Positions 52,130 to 60,955 of a stretch of 64,000 bases of DNA are shown piece after piece. How positions within the stretch are numbered: position 1 is the stretch's first letter; each line of letters starts with the position of its first letter. The notes under the pieces are model-generated. The model made no database searches. It was not told where the DNA came from and worked only from the letters and a program-made list of their open reading frames with translations. Origin of the DNA: UBA10649 sp965278965 (GTDB taxonomy: Bacteria; Actinomycetota; Actinomycetes; S36-B12); the NCBI GenBank assembly GCA_965278965.1, contig OZ257127.1, forward strand, positions 1,054,001-1,118,000. Direction: 5' to 3'. The position numbers were made by a program, and so were the translations under genes.

Positions 52130-52145
52130 CGTGAAAGGCTTCACG
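52130..52145. promoter_or_regulatory. Candidate Rex operator in front of nuoA
   Basis: CGTGAAAGGCTTCACG is a perfect 6+6 palindrome with a 4-base centre. It matches the GTGAA-N4-TTCAC core of the Rex operator known from Streptomyces (TGTGAANNNNTTCACA), differing only in the outermost bases. It overlaps the expected start of nuo transcription. Rex senses the NADH/NAD ratio, which fits complex I. Confidence 0.55.
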
Positions 52146-52154
52146 ACCGACGAA

Positions 52155-52183
52155 AGCATAGTGCGCGAGCATCCGGTCAAAAA
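52155..52183 (-). promoter_or_regulatory. Predicted nuo operon promoter
   Basis: On the minus strand -10 TATGCT lies at 52160-52155 and a weak -35 TTTTTG at 52183-52178, with a 17-base spacer. An overlapping TTGACC (52180-52175) is only 14 bases away. Confidence 0.5.
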
Positions 52184-52203
52184 CCGGGGCAGGCGCCCGT
52201 CAC

Positions 52204-52899
52204 TCATGCCGCGCGGACCGCTCGATGGAGGGCGACGATGCCGCCGGACAGGTCACGCCACTGGACCTGCGACCACCCGCTCGAGGCGATGTCCGCGGCC
52301 AGCGCGCGCTGGTCCGGCCAGGCCCGGATCGACTCGGCCAGGTACACGTAGGCGTCCGGGTTCGACGACGTCCGGCGCGCGACAGCGGGCAGCGCCCGCA
52401 TGAGGTACTCGCTGTAGACCGTGCGGAACGGGCTCCAGGTCGGATGCGAGAACTCGCACACGACCAGCCGTCCGCCCGGGCGGACGACGCGGGCCAGCTC
52501 GCGCAGCCCGGCGAGCCGGTCGGCGAGGTTCCGCAGCCCGAACGAGATCGTCGCAGCGTCGAACACCTCGTCGCGGAACGGCAGGTGGAGACCGTCACCG
52601 GCGACGAACGGCAAAGACGGCTGGCGGCGCTTGCCGACGCGCAGCATGCCCAGGGAGAAGTCGGCGGGCACGACGTATGCGCCGTCCTGCGCGATCCGCG
52701 CGCTCGACGTGCCGGTGCCTGCGGCGAGGTCCAGGACTCGGTCCCCCGGTCCGGCCCCGATCGCGTCGGCGACGAGGCGACGCCAGCGCCGCGTCTGACC
52801 GACCGCGAGCACGTCGTTGGTCAGGTCGTAGCGCTCGGCGACGTCGTCGAACATGGCCGCGACGTCGGTCGGGTCCTTGTCGAGAGCGGCACGAGACAC
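52204..52899 (-). CDS. menG: Demethylmenaquinone methyltransferase
   Basis: A 231-residue SAM-dependent methyltransferase of the UbiE/MenG (COQ5) family that methylates demethylmenaquinone, the last step of menaquinone synthesis. It has MFDDVAERYDLTNDVLAVGQTRRWRR at the start (family signature), SAM motif LDLAAGTGT and the second signature ATISFGLRNLADR. GTG 52899 lies 6 bases behind CAGGAT, so it may be leaderless or use AGGA as a ribosome binding site. It is divergent from the isochorismate synthase gene. Confidence 0.93.
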   Translation of the reverse strand: MSRAALDKDPTDVAAMFDDVAERYDLTNDVLAVGQTRRWRRLVADAIGAGPGDRVLDLAAGTGTSSARIAQDGAYVVPADFSLGMLRVGKRRQPSLPFVAGDGLHLPFRDEVFDAATISFGLRNLADRLAGLRELARVVRPGGRLVVCEFSHPTWSPFRTVYSEYLMRALPAVARRTSSNPDAYVYLAESIRAWPDQRALAADIASSGWSQVQWRDLSGGIVALHRAVRAA

Positions 52900-52971
52900 G
52901 CGGCGATCCTGCCACCCCGTCGGGCGCCCGGCGAGCGGTGCCCGGTCGCGCGTCCGGTCGCGGCACCCGCC

Positions 52972-52977
52972 TACGCT
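52972..52977 (+). promoter_or_regulatory. -10 box of a leaderless promoter (isochorismate synthase)
   Basis: TACGCT stands exactly 6 bases before the GTG at 52984, with no Shine-Dalgarno between. Confidence 0.5.
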
Positions 52978-52983
52978 GACGGC

Positions 52984-54255
52984 GTGCCGACCTCCGCCAC
53001 GCCCGTCCCCCATGACGACGTGGACCGGCTCACCGTCACGACCCGCCCGATCGCCGACCCCGTCGACCTGCTGAGCCGGGTGCCGCTGGACGGCCCGCTC
53101 GCCTGGGTCCGCGACGGAGAGGGGCTCATCGGCTGGGGCACAGCAGCCCGGCTCGAGGTCCGCGGGGACGAGCGCTTCAGCCGCACCCAGCGCTGGTGGT
53201 CGACCCTGTGCGCACGCTTCGACGTCGACGACACGGTCAGCATGGCCGGTACCGGTCCCGTCGCGTTCGGGTCGTTCTCGTTCGACCCCGTGCGCGGCAC
53301 GTCCGTCGTCATCGTGCCGCGGGTCGTCGTCGGCCGACGCGGCGGTCAGGCATGGCTCACGGTCGTCGGCGCCGATCGCGACGACGACGGCCGGAGGACC
53401 GTGCTGCCCCCCGTGTCCGTCCCGGGTTCGCCGACAAGCGTGACGTGGGAGGCCGGCAGCCGGTCGGCCGACGCCTGGGCCGACTCCGTCGCCGAGGCGG
53501 TGCGTCGGATCAAGGCGGGCGAGCTGGACAAGGTCGTCCTGGCGCGCGATGTCGTCGCCTCCGTCCACGGCCCCCTCGACCCCCGGCACCTGCTCGTCCG
53601 GCTCGCCGCCGCGTACCCGTCGTGCTGGACGTTCGCGGTAGCCGGGCTCGTCGGCGCGACCCCCGAGCTGCTCGTCCGCCGGACCGGCGACCTGGTGACC
53701 AGTCGCGTCCTGGCGGGCACGGTCGGCCGCCGCGGCGACGACCAGGCCGATGCCGGTCTCGCGCGTGCGCTCATGGCCAGTGGGAAGGACACCGAGGAGC
53801 ACGAGTACGCCGTTCGGTCGGTGGCCCGTGCCCTCGCCGCCCACTGCACCGACCTCGAGGTTCCGACCAGGCCGCACGTGCTCGAGCTGGCGAACGTCCA
53901 GCACCTCGCGACGGACGTGACGGGCCGGCTGGCGGACTCGGCCACCGTCCTCGCGTTGGCGGCCTCGCTGCACCCGACCGCGGCGGTGTGCGGCACGCCC
54001 ACCGAGCGCGCGTTCGCCCTCATCGCCGAGCTCGAGGGCATGGACCGCGGGCGCTACGCCGGCCCCGTGGGCTGGTTCGACCGCCACGGCGACGGCGAGT
54101 TCGGGATCGCGCTGCGATGCGCCGAGGTCGACGAGGAGGCCGGCCGCGTGCGCGCGTTCGCCGGCTGCGGCATCGTCGCCGGGTCCGAGCCGGCCGACGA
54201 GGTCGCCGAGTCCGACGCGAAGCTCGTGCCCGTCCGCGACGCCCTCCAGCCGTAG
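52984..54255 (+). CDS. menF: Isochorismate synthase
   Basis: A 423-residue chorismate-utilising enzyme of the MenF/EntC/DhbC group, which converts chorismate to isochorismate. The C-terminal catalytic domain shows IKAGELDKVVLARDVV (Lys general base), VGATPELLVRR, LAGTVGRRG, HPTAAVCGTP and RYAGPVGWFD. The setting beside menG and nuo favours menaquinone over siderophore synthesis. GTG 52984 has a TACGCT box 6 bases upstream and no ribosome binding site; the longer upstream frame is antisense to menG. Confidence 0.92.
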   Translation: MPTSATPVPHDDVDRLTVTTRPIADPVDLLSRVPLDGPLAWVRDGEGLIGWGTAARLEVRGDERFSRTQRWWSTLCARFDVDDTVSMAGTGPVAFGSFSFDPVRGTSVVIVPRVVVGRRGGQAWLTVVGADRDDDGRRTVLPPVSVPGSPTSVTWEAGSRSADAWADSVAEAVRRIKAGELDKVVLARDVVASVHGPLDPRHLLVRLAAAYPSCWTFAVAGLVGATPELLVRRTGDLVTSRVLAGTVGRRGDDQADAGLARALMASGKDTEEHEYAVRSVARALAAHCTDLEVPTRPHVLELANVQHLATDVTGRLADSATVLALAASLHPTAAVCGTPTERAFALIAELEGMDRGRYAGPVGWFDRHGDGEFGIALRCAEVDEEAGRVRAFAGCGIVAGSEPADEVAESDAKLVPVRDALQP

Positions 54256-54322
54256 CCGGGCAGCGTCCACAGGCGCCTGGCGGCGGCCCACGTCCGTGCC
54301 GGCGCCCCCGGAGGATCCGCGC

Positions 54323-55006
54323 ATGCCCGTGGCCCCCGTCGTCGTCGTGGACCTGCTCGACCTCGTCCTGGGCAGGCGATGCCTGGAGTGCGCCCGTCCC
54401 GGGCGCGCATGGTGCGCGGAGTGCGTCGGGCTGTGCCCCCGCGACCTGGCCGTCGCACCGTTGGCCGGCACGGGACTGCCGCTCGTGTGCGCTGCGCGCT
54501 ACGACGGCGTCGTGCGTGAGGCGGTCATCGACTACAAGGAGCGTGGCAACCGGGCGCTCGCGCCGATGCTGGGTCGGCTGCTGGCCGACGCCGTCGCCGT
54601 GGTCAGCGACGAGCTCGGCGTCGCCGGGGTCGTCCTCGTCCCCGTGCCCGGCCACCGGCGCCCGGCCCGCGGCTTCGACGCGCTCGGCGGCGTGCTCGCC
54701 CAGGGCCTCGCACACGCGCGGGCGGACGGTACCGACGCCTCAGCGGTGCGCGCGCTGCGGCTCGTGCGCGACGGCGGGCCGATCAAGTCGCTGGGCAGGG
54801 CCCGCCGGCGGACGGTCGTGCACGGGTCGATGGCCGTGGGATCACCGGCGCAGGCCCGGCGGCTGGCGCGCGCGGTCCGTGGCGGCGGGACCGTCGTCGT
54901 CGTGGACGACGTCGTGACGACCGGGGCGACCCTCACCGAGGCGACCGCCGCGCTGCACGCTGCAGGAGTGCGGGTCGCCGGCGTCATCGCCGTAGCGCGG
55001 GCCTAG
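54323..55006 (+). CDS. ComF family phosphoribosyltransferase-like protein
   Basis: A 227-residue protein with an N-terminal zinc-finger-like pair (CLEC at 20-23, CAEC at 31-34) and a C-terminal PRTase domain ending with the PRPP loop VVVVDDVVTTGATL. Related to ComF/GntX proteins linked to DNA uptake; the biochemical role is unresolved. ATG 54323 has GGAGG 8 bases upstream; GTG 54296 is an alternative. It lies 67 bases after menF and converges with lpqB, 6 bases away. Confidence 0.85.
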   Translation: MPVAPVVVVDLLDLVLGRRCLECARPGRAWCAECVGLCPRDLAVAPLAGTGLPLVCAARYDGVVREAVIDYKERGNRALAPMLGRLLADAVAVVSDELGVAGVVLVPVPGHRRPARGFDALGGVLAQGLAHARADGTDASAVRALRLVRDGGPIKSLGRARRRTVVHGSMAVGSPAQARRLARAVRGGGTVVVVDDVVTTGATLTEATAALHAAGVRVAGVIAVARA

Positions 55007-55012
55007 CCGGGC

Positions 55013-56755
55013 CTAGCCGGGATAGGCCGGCGAGCCGGCGCGGACGCGTTCGGTCCACGAGCCGGAGGCCAGCTCGTAGACAAGCCCGTCCGAGGAGCCC
55101 ACGAGCGTCGGCAGGCCCGGGGCCGCGGCCAGCGAGACGGGCTCCCCCGGCGCACCGCGTGCCGTCGTCGTCCCCCGCGCCAGGCCCACCTCGAACACCT
55201 GGAGAGGTCCGGCGGCCTCCGCGCCGAGGACGGACACGCTGTCGGCGCTCGCCCAGGCGACGCTGGCCACCTCGGCGAGGCGGGCCTCGACGCGAACGGG
55301 CGCACTGATGGTCACGGTGCCGCTGACGGAGGACCCACGGACGATCCGGGCGAGCATGAGGCCGGTGCGCGGCCCACGACGGACGATGAGCGCTGCCCGC
55401 GTGCCGTCCCGCGACGGCACCGCGGACACGAGGGTCGTCCGTCGGCCGAGGCCGGACACCGTCACCGGCACGCTCGTCCCGTCGGCCTTCACCGACACGA
55501 GCCCGCCCGTCGCGTCCACGACCCACAGCGTGTCCCCGTCGAACGCGACCCCGGTCGGCTGTCCGGGCGGACGCACGCGGATCATCGGCGCCCCGTCGAC
55601 CAGCCTGCCCTCCCAGACGGAGCCGTCGGCGTCCGTCCCGGCAACGGACTGTCCGTCGGCGCTGACCGCCAGCGAGAGGAGCGGCGGCTCACCGGCCCCC
55701 GCGGCGCCGGGCACGGCCGTGACGGCGTCGGCGACCATCCGCACCACGCCCTCGGGCCGCGCCGCGTATGCCGCGACGTCGCTGCCCATGGCGTCCGGGT
55801 CGACACCGGGGTACACGTCCCGCGGCTGCGGCGACGGGACGCTGGGCACGACGAGCGGCTGCCCCCCGGCGGTGATCTCGACGGCTTGCACGTCGGGCAG
55901 CTGCCGCAAGGTCCACACGATCTGCTGCGACATCGCCCGACGGGTGCGGTCGTCGGCCTGTCGGGCGTTCGCCGTGAGGTCGACACGGGCGACGCCGGAC
56001 TCGATCGGGACAGCGTCGATGTTCAGGCGCACGCCGGCGGGGAACCCGGTCCGGACCGCAGGCTCCAGCCAGTCGGTCGGGCCGGAGACGAGGCCCCGCA
56101 CGAGCGTTGTGGCCAGTCCGGGTCCGACCACCGGGACCATGCGCGGGTCCGGCACGACCGTCTCGAACGACGGGTCGAAGAAGTACACGGCGAAACTACG
56201 GAACGCGCGGTCGACGTCCGACGACGACAGCAGCAGACCCGGCGGCAGGTCGTCGATCCGCCACTCCCCCTCGACCTTGCGCAGCACGAAGCTCTCCTGC
56301 AGCTGGGAGCTCGGGCTGCTGGCCTGGAAGCGCCCGTTGGCCGCGATCTGCCCCGCCCGGCTGGCGGTCACCTCGACGGTGTCGCCGAGCGCATCCAGCG
56401 TGGGCACGCCCTCGTAGACCGCGACGCCGGCGCCCGTCTCCCAGCCCTCGCTCGCCTCGGGCGTCAGGTACTCGCGAGCGACCTCATGGTCGTCGTCGAA
56501 GGAGGCGGAGGCGTCGAGGAAGCCCTGGACGACCTGCTCCGGGGTCATCCCCGGTCGCGGCTCGCGCGCGATGACGCGGATGAACTGGTCCTCGCGCTGG
56601 ACGCCGATCTGCTCGCCCTGCTCGATCGGGCCGGCCGTCGGCACCTGCGCCGACAGTGAGGCGGGCACACCGCCGCACCCGGCGAGGACGAGGGCGCACG
56701 CGGTGAGCGCGGCGGCGAGCCCGAGCCCGCCGGACGGCCGGGTTGGGGCCTTCAT
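55013..56755 (-). CDS. lpqB: MtrAB-associated lipoprotein LpqB
   Basis: A 580-residue lipoprotein with lipobox LVLAGC (Cys27). After it come a GerMN-like domain (about residues 150-330: DLPPGLLLSSSDVDRAFRS, LPDVQAVEITAGGQPL) and a C-terminal beta-propeller-like region. In actinobacteria LpqB interacts with the extracellular part of MtrB and tunes its signalling. ATG 56755 overlaps the mtrB stop as ATGA, confirming the mtrA-mtrB-lpqB unit. Confidence 0.93.
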   Translation of the reverse strand: MKAPTRPSGGLGLAAALTACALVLAGCGGVPASLSAQVPTAGPIEQGEQIGVQREDQFIRVIAREPRPGMTPEQVVQGFLDASASFDDDHEVAREYLTPEASEGWETGAGVAVYEGVPTLDALGDTVEVTASRAGQIAANGRFQASSPSSQLQESFVLRKVEGEWRIDDLPPGLLLSSSDVDRAFRSFAVYFFDPSFETVVPDPRMVPVVGPGLATTLVRGLVSGPTDWLEPAVRTGFPAGVRLNIDAVPIESGVARVDLTANARQADDRTRRAMSQQIVWTLRQLPDVQAVEITAGGQPLVVPSVPSPQPRDVYPGVDPDAMGSDVAAYAARPEGVVRMVADAVTAVPGAAGAGEPPLLSLAVSADGQSVAGTDADGSVWEGRLVDGAPMIRVRPPGQPTGVAFDGDTLWVVDATGGLVSVKADGTSVPVTVSGLGRRTTLVSAVPSRDGTRAALIVRRGPRTGLMLARIVRGSSVSGTVTISAPVRVEARLAEVASVAWASADSVSVLGAEAAGPLQVFEVGLARGTTTARGAPGEPVSLAAAPGLPTLVGSSDGLVYELASGSWTERVRAGSPAYPG

Positions 56756-58452
56756 GACGGGTCCTTGGACGAGATGACGAAGCGGGCGGCCGGGCTGCCG
56801 GTGTCCTTGGGAGCAGCGGCGTCGGCCGCGGAGCCCCGGGCGTCGCCGGAGTCCACGGGGACGGCGACCTCGTCGTCCTCCAGCGGCAACGGCGACGACT
56901 CGAAGCCCTGCACCCGGTCCCGCGGCAGCGTGAGCCGGAAGCAGGCGCCCCGGCCGGGCTCCCCCCACGCCTCGAGCCAGCCGCCGTGCAGGCGACTGTC
57001 CTCCAGCGCGATCGCGAGACCCAGACCGGTGCCGCCCGTCGTGCGCGCACGTGCCGGGTCGGCCCGCCAGAACCGGTTGAACACCAGTGCGGACTCGCCC
57101 GGCCGCAAGCCGACGCCGAAGTCGCGAACCGAGACGGCAACCGCGTGCTCGTCGGAGCCGATGCGGACATCGACCCCGCGCGAGTCCCCGTGCTCGACCG
57201 CGTTCTCGATCAGGTTGCGGACGACCCGGTAGACGCGGCGGGAGTCGCAGTCGACCATGCACGTCGGACGGTCGGCCAGCACGCGCAGTTCCATGTCCGC
57301 CTGCGTGGCTATCGGTCGGGCGGACTCGACCGCACGGCGGACGAGCGCGACCAGGTCGGTGCTCTCGGAGTCGAGGACGGCAGCGCCCGCGTCGAACCGG
57401 GAGATCTCCAGCAGGTCGACCAGGAGCGCCTCGAACCGGTCCAGCTGGGTCTGCAGGAGCTCCACCGCGCGCGCCGTCGGGGCGTCGAGCTGGTGGCGGT
57501 CCTCGTAGACGACGTCGGCCGCCATCCGGATGGTGGTCAGCGGCGTGCGCAGCTCGTGCGAGACGTCCGAGACGAACCGCTGCTGCACGAGCGACAGGCC
57601 CTCCAGCTCGTGGATCTGGTGCGCGAGGCTGTCGGCCATCGCGTTGAAGGACCGCGCGAGGCGGGCGAGGTCGTCCGTGCCCGTGACCCTCATGCGGACG
57701 GCGAGGTTGCCTTCGGCCAGCCGACCGGCCGTGCGGGAGGCGGCGCGGACCGGGAGCACGACCTGGCGCGTGACGAGCCACGCGACGACCGCGAGCAGGA
57801 GCACGAGGGCCAGGCCCGTGAACAGCACCGCCGAGCGGACGAGGTCGAGCGTCGACTGCTCCTGGGCCAGCGGGAACAGGTAGTACAGCTCGTACGGGCC
57901 GACCGTCGGCACCTGGAGGGGCGCGCCGACGACGAGGCCGGGGGCCGACCGGCCGTCCAGGAACTCGATCTCGGTGTACGTCCACGACTGCCGCTGCGAG
58001 GAGACGACGGCCTCCCGGAGCGCGCCGGGGACGCTCGTCTCGGCGACCAGGTTCGTCCCGCGCTCGGGAGCGTCGCCGGTGCGCTGGGAGCTCAGCAGCA
58101 GCACGTCGAACGTCGACGGGGATCCGGCGCGTGCCGCGAGGGCGCTGACGACACTGTCGACCAGGCGCGAGGCGGACGGCGTGGACGGCCCGGTGTCCGC
58201 GGCGTCGAGGATCCGCTGGGCCTCACCGAGACCGGCCGACGCCTCGCCGACGGAGATGCGCTCCTTGGCCTGGAGCAGACCGGTCGTGACACGGGACAGC
58301 AGGCTCAGGCCCAGCACGCCGACGACGATGACCGACAGCACGAGGGTCGTGGCCGTGACGCGCAGCCACAGGGACCGGCTCCACAGCCGGCGCAGCGCCC
58401 GCGGCACCGCCAGCAGCACGCGCGACACGGTCACGCGGTCCATGCGGGTCAT
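56752..58452 (-). CDS. mtrB: Sensor histidine kinase MtrB
   Basis: A 566-residue membrane histidine kinase: helix 1 at about 31-53, an extracytoplasmic domain, helix 2 at about 206-229, HAMP, then the phospho-acceptor His299 in DVSHELRTPLT, with N, G1 and G2 boxes (NLIENAVEHG, FGVGLRPGESALVF, GTGLGLAIALE). It phosphorylates MtrA and controls cell-wall and division genes in actinobacteria. A disordered tail of about 50 residues follows the kinase core. Confidence 0.95.
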   Translation of the reverse strand: MTRMDRVTVSRVLLAVPRALRRLWSRSLWLRVTATTLVLSVIVVGVLGLSLLSRVTTGLLQAKERISVGEASAGLGEAQRILDAADTGPSTPSASRLVDSVVSALAARAGSPSTFDVLLLSSQRTGDAPERGTNLVAETSVPGALREAVVSSQRQSWTYTEIEFLDGRSAPGLVVGAPLQVPTVGPYELYYLFPLAQEQSTLDLVRSAVLFTGLALVLLLAVVAWLVTRQVVLPVRAASRTAGRLAEGNLAVRMRVTGTDDLARLARSFNAMADSLAHQIHELEGLSLVQQRFVSDVSHELRTPLTTIRMAADVVYEDRHQLDAPTARAVELLQTQLDRFEALLVDLLEISRFDAGAAVLDSESTDLVALVRRAVESARPIATQADMELRVLADRPTCMVDCDSRRVYRVVRNLIENAVEHGDSRGVDVRIGSDEHAVAVSVRDFGVGLRPGESALVFNRFWRADPARARTTGGTGLGLAIALEDSRLHGGWLEAWGEPGRGACFRLTLPRDRVQGFESSPLPLEDDEVAVPVDSGDARGSAADAAAPKDTGSPAARFVISSKDPS

Positions 58453-58471
58453 CTCGTCCGGCGCGGCCGGC

Positions 58472-59173
58472 CTACGCCGGGCCGGCCTTGTAGCCGACGC
58501 CGCGCACCGTCAGCACGATCTCGGGACGCTCGGGGTCGCGCTCGACCTTCGCCCGCAGGCGCTGCACGTGGACGTTGACCAGGCGCGTGTCGGCGGCGTG
58601 CCGGTAGCCCCAGACCTCCTGCAGGAGGATCTCGCGGGTGAAGACCTGTCCGGGCTTGCGTGCCAGGCAGGTCAGCAGGTCGAACTCCAGCGGCGTCAGC
58701 GCGAGGACCTCGCCACCTCGACGCACGGTGTGGCCGGTCACGTCGATCTCGAGGTCGCCGACGACGAGGGTGGGGCTCGGGGCGTCGTCGTTGCGTCGGA
58801 TGCGGGCCCGGATCCGCGCGACGAGCTCCTTGGGCTTGAACGGCTTCACGATGTAGTCGTCCGCGCCGGACTCCAGGCCGACGACGACGTCGACCGTGTC
58901 GGACTTGGCGGTGAGCATGACGATCGGGGTGCCCGACTCGGCGCGGATTGCCCGGCAGACGTCGATGCCGTCGCGTCCGGGAAGCATGAGGTCCAGCAGG
59001 ACGAGGTCGGGCTTGCTGTCCCGGAACGCGCCGATCGCCTCCGACCCGTCCGCGCAGAAGACCGGGTCGAACCCCTCCCCGCGCAGGACGATGCCCAGCA
59101 TCTCCGCGAGCGCGGCGTCATCGTCGACGACGAGCACGCGGCCGCGCGAGGACCCTGCCGGGGTGACCGTCAT
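58472..59173 (-). CDS. mtrA: DNA-binding response regulator MtrA
   Basis: A 233-residue OmpR-type regulator. The receiver domain has DDD at 17-19, the phospho-acceptor Asp61 in LLDLMLPG and Lys110 in IVKPF; the winged-helix domain follows with LTPLEFDLL and VWGYRHAADTRLVNVHV. ATG 59173 lies 4 bases after the CPBP protease gene. CACCAT 6 bases upstream could be a -10 for an additional leaderless transcript. Confidence 0.96.
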   Translation of the reverse strand: MTVTPAGSSRGRVLVVDDDAALAEMLGIVLRGEGFDPVFCADGSEAIGAFRDSKPDLVLLDLMLPGRDGIDVCRAIRAESGTPIVMLTAKSDTVDVVVGLESGADDYIVKPFKPKELVARIRARIRRNDDAPSPTLVVGDLEIDVTGHTVRRGGEVLALTPLEFDLLTCLARKPGQVFTREILLQEVWGYRHAADTRLVNVHVQRLRAKVERDPERPEIVLTVRGVGYKAGPA

Positions 59174-59177
59174 GTTC

Positions 59178-59942
59178 CTATGGTGACACCTGGGAGAGTC
59201 CGAAGAGGAGTACTAGGGCACCCGGGGCGTTCACGACGCCGTGCGCGACCATCGACGCGCCGGTCGACCCGGTCCGGTGCCGCACCCAGCCGAGCAGGAG
59301 TCCGGACGGCAGCAGCACGAAGAACCGCGTGGGCTCCAGGTGGATCCCGGCGAAAACGACGGCGGTGATCACGATCGTCCACACGGGCCCGACGCCTCGC
59401 TTGCGCAGCGCGCCGAAGAACAGGCCGCGGAAGAAGAGCTCCTCCACGATGGGCGCGCCGACCATCAGGCACAGGGCGAACAAGGTGAGCTCCAGGCGCC
59501 CTGTGCTGTTCTGCAGCTCGGTCGCGACCTCGCCGGCCGTCGACTGCAGGTCGGGGACGAAGACGGTCGTGATGAGGGCGGCGACTCCCGCGAGCACGAT
59601 CGCGCCCCAGCCGGCGAGGGCGCCCCAGCCGACGTCGGACCACGTGAGCCGCAGGCCCAGGTCAAGCCGAGGCCCGTTGCCGCGCAGGCGGGTGACCAGC
59701 AGCGGCCAACCGCCCATCGCGAGCCACGGGAGGGTCAGCGCGACGAGGATCTGGACGCCGACCGGGACCGACCCGAGGGTGAGGAACGAGGCGCCGACGA
59801 TCCCGAGGACGAACGTCGCGATACCGGCCCACGTGACGTCCCACAGCCCCCAGCGCGGGGGTCGTAGGACCTCGCCGCGCGCGACGGCCTCCGTGACCGT
59901 GACCGGGCAGCCGGGATAGTCGGCGGGCGGGTGCGCGGTCAC
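59178..59942 (-). CDS. CPBP family intramembrane metalloprotease
   Basis: A 254-residue membrane protein with about seven helices and the CPBP (Abi/CAAX-processing type) motifs: EE-xxx-R at 167-172, GIHLEPTRF (His201) and HGVVNAP (His234, Asn238). Bacterial members are putative proteases with few known substrates. GTG 59942 follows a TAGGTT box by 6 bases. The 4-base gap to mtrA suggests co-transcription, which would put a membrane protease in the MtrAB operon. Confidence 0.88.
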   Translation of the reverse strand: MTAHPPADYPGCPVTVTEAVARGEVLRPPRWGLWDVTWAGIATFVLGIVGASFLTLGSVPVGVQILVALTLPWLAMGGWPLLVTRLRGNGPRLDLGLRLTWSDVGWGALAGWGAIVLAGVAALITTVFVPDLQSTAGEVATELQNSTGRLELTLFALCLMVGAPIVEELFFRGLFFGALRKRGVGPVWTIVITAVVFAGIHLEPTRFFVLLPSGLLLGWVRHRTGSTGASMVAHGVVNAPGALVLLFGLSQVSP

Positions 59943-59948
59943 AGGCGA

Positions 59949-59954
59949 AACCTA
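59949..59954 (-). promoter_or_regulatory. -10 box of a leaderless promoter (CPBP protease-mtrA-mtrB-lpqB)
   Basis: TAGGTT on the minus strand stands exactly 6 bases before GTG 59942, with no Shine-Dalgarno. Confidence 0.5.
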
Positions 59955-59980
59955 CGACGCGACTGCGCGCCCGGCCGACG

Positions 59981-60898
59981 TCAGCGCTCGCGGTGCACGA
60001 TCGGGGTGCCCCCCACGCTGGCGCGGCGCAGGCCGAGCAACCGCCGGCCGGCGAGCCGGTCGAGGGCCCGGTTCACGCCCGCCCCTGCGCCGTTCCACCA
60101 CCTCAGGTACGAGCGGTAGCCGCCGACCCGTGGCCGGACGGCGACGTAGGAGCGCACGTAGCGCGCGTACCGGTCGCGGACGCTGCTCCCGCGCAGTGCG
60201 CTGCCGGCAGCTGACCGCTCGGGCTCGATCGTGCTCCCGGCGTCCCCGGTCGTGACGGGGTACGGCAGGTACGCGGCAAGCCGGCAGCGAGCAGCCTCGG
60301 GCGGCCAGTCCGCGACCATGCTGACCCGTCCCGGGCCGGTGAGCAGCACGCGGGCGGCGTCGCGCGAGAGCACGTAGGCGCACGCCCCTCCCCACGTGAC
60401 CCCGACCCGGCGAAGCCCGGTGGCGCCCGGCCCGGGCGCACCCATCGCGCCGGTGACGACAAGCGGGTGCCCTGGCCACGACTGCGCCAGGAGCGCGACC
60501 AGCCACGGGGCTGTCGGCTCCAGGTGAGAGATCGCCCGCAACGCCGCACCCAGCCCCGGCAGCACGACCGCGTCGTCCTCGACGACCAGGCCCCAGGGCG
60601 TTCCCCCATCGACGATCGCCTGCCACGCGCGCCGGTGCCCGATGGCGCAGCCGACCTCACCGGGCGTCAGCGCGCGGCCGTAGATCCGCGTCGCGAGCCG
60701 TTGGTCGGCGATGGCGTCCACGTCTGCAGCGCTCCGGCCGCGCAGGTCGACACCTCCCGCCTCGACCTCCCGCAGACCGATGGCGCGCAGCGACGCGATC
60801 AGGTCCGGGTTACGCGTGCTGGGCCCGGTGGCCGAGACGACGTAGGCGCGAAAGCCGGCGAGGTCGGCGGCGGGGACCGCACGCAGGTCGGCGGGCAC
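59981..60898 (-). CDS. Glycosyltransferase family 25-like protein
   Basis: A 305-residue soluble protein with LPS-biosynthesis glycosyltransferase (family 25) features: the block LTPGEVGCAIGHRRAWQAIV and the acidic motif VVEDDAVVLPG, a probable metal- and sugar-nucleotide-binding site, then WGGACAYVLSRDAAR. The C-terminal 80 residues are Arg-rich. GTG 60898 follows a TAGGCT box by 6 bases. Its target, probably a cell-surface glycan, is unknown. Confidence 0.78.
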   Translation of the reverse strand: MPADLRAVPAADLAGFRAYVVSATGPSTRNPDLIASLRAIGLREVEAGGVDLRGRSAADVDAIADQRLATRIYGRALTPGEVGCAIGHRRAWQAIVDGGTPWGLVVEDDAVVLPGLGAALRAISHLEPTAPWLVALLAQSWPGHPLVVTGAMGAPGPGATGLRRVGVTWGGACAYVLSRDAARVLLTGPGRVSMVADWPPEAARCRLAAYLPYPVTTGDAGSTIEPERSAAGSALRGSSVRDRYARYVRSYVAVRPRVGGYRSYLRWWNGAGAGVNRALDRLAGRRLLGLRRASVGGTPIVHRER

Positions 60899-60904
60899 GG
60901 ACGC

Positions 60905-60949
60905 AGCCTAGGAGCGCTGCCGCAGGTCCGACCATCCTCGCGGCATCAT
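60905..60949. promoter_or_regulatory. Divergent leaderless promoters (glycosyltransferase and acyltransferase)
   Basis: The leftward -10 TAGGCT is at 60910-60905 and the rightward -10-like CATCAT at 60944-60949. Each lies exactly 6 bases before a GTG start (60898 and 60956). Confidence 0.45.
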
Positions 60950-60955
60950 GGCCGC

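Noticed and set aside
52204..54471. A 755-residue frame extending menG upstream
   Set aside because: The extension is antisense to the isochorismate synthase gene and has no recognisable domain.
55003..55020. Tandem GCCTAGCCGG repeat between the ComF-like gene and lpqB
   Set aside because: Two copies only, spanning stop codons of convergent genes. A 6-base stem follows, too weak to call a terminator with confidence.
55013..57985. A 990-residue frame suggesting an MtrB-LpqB fusion
   Set aside because: The upstream 410 codons are an out-of-frame reading of mtrB. LpqB starts at 56755 with a lipoprotein signal and an ATGA overlap.
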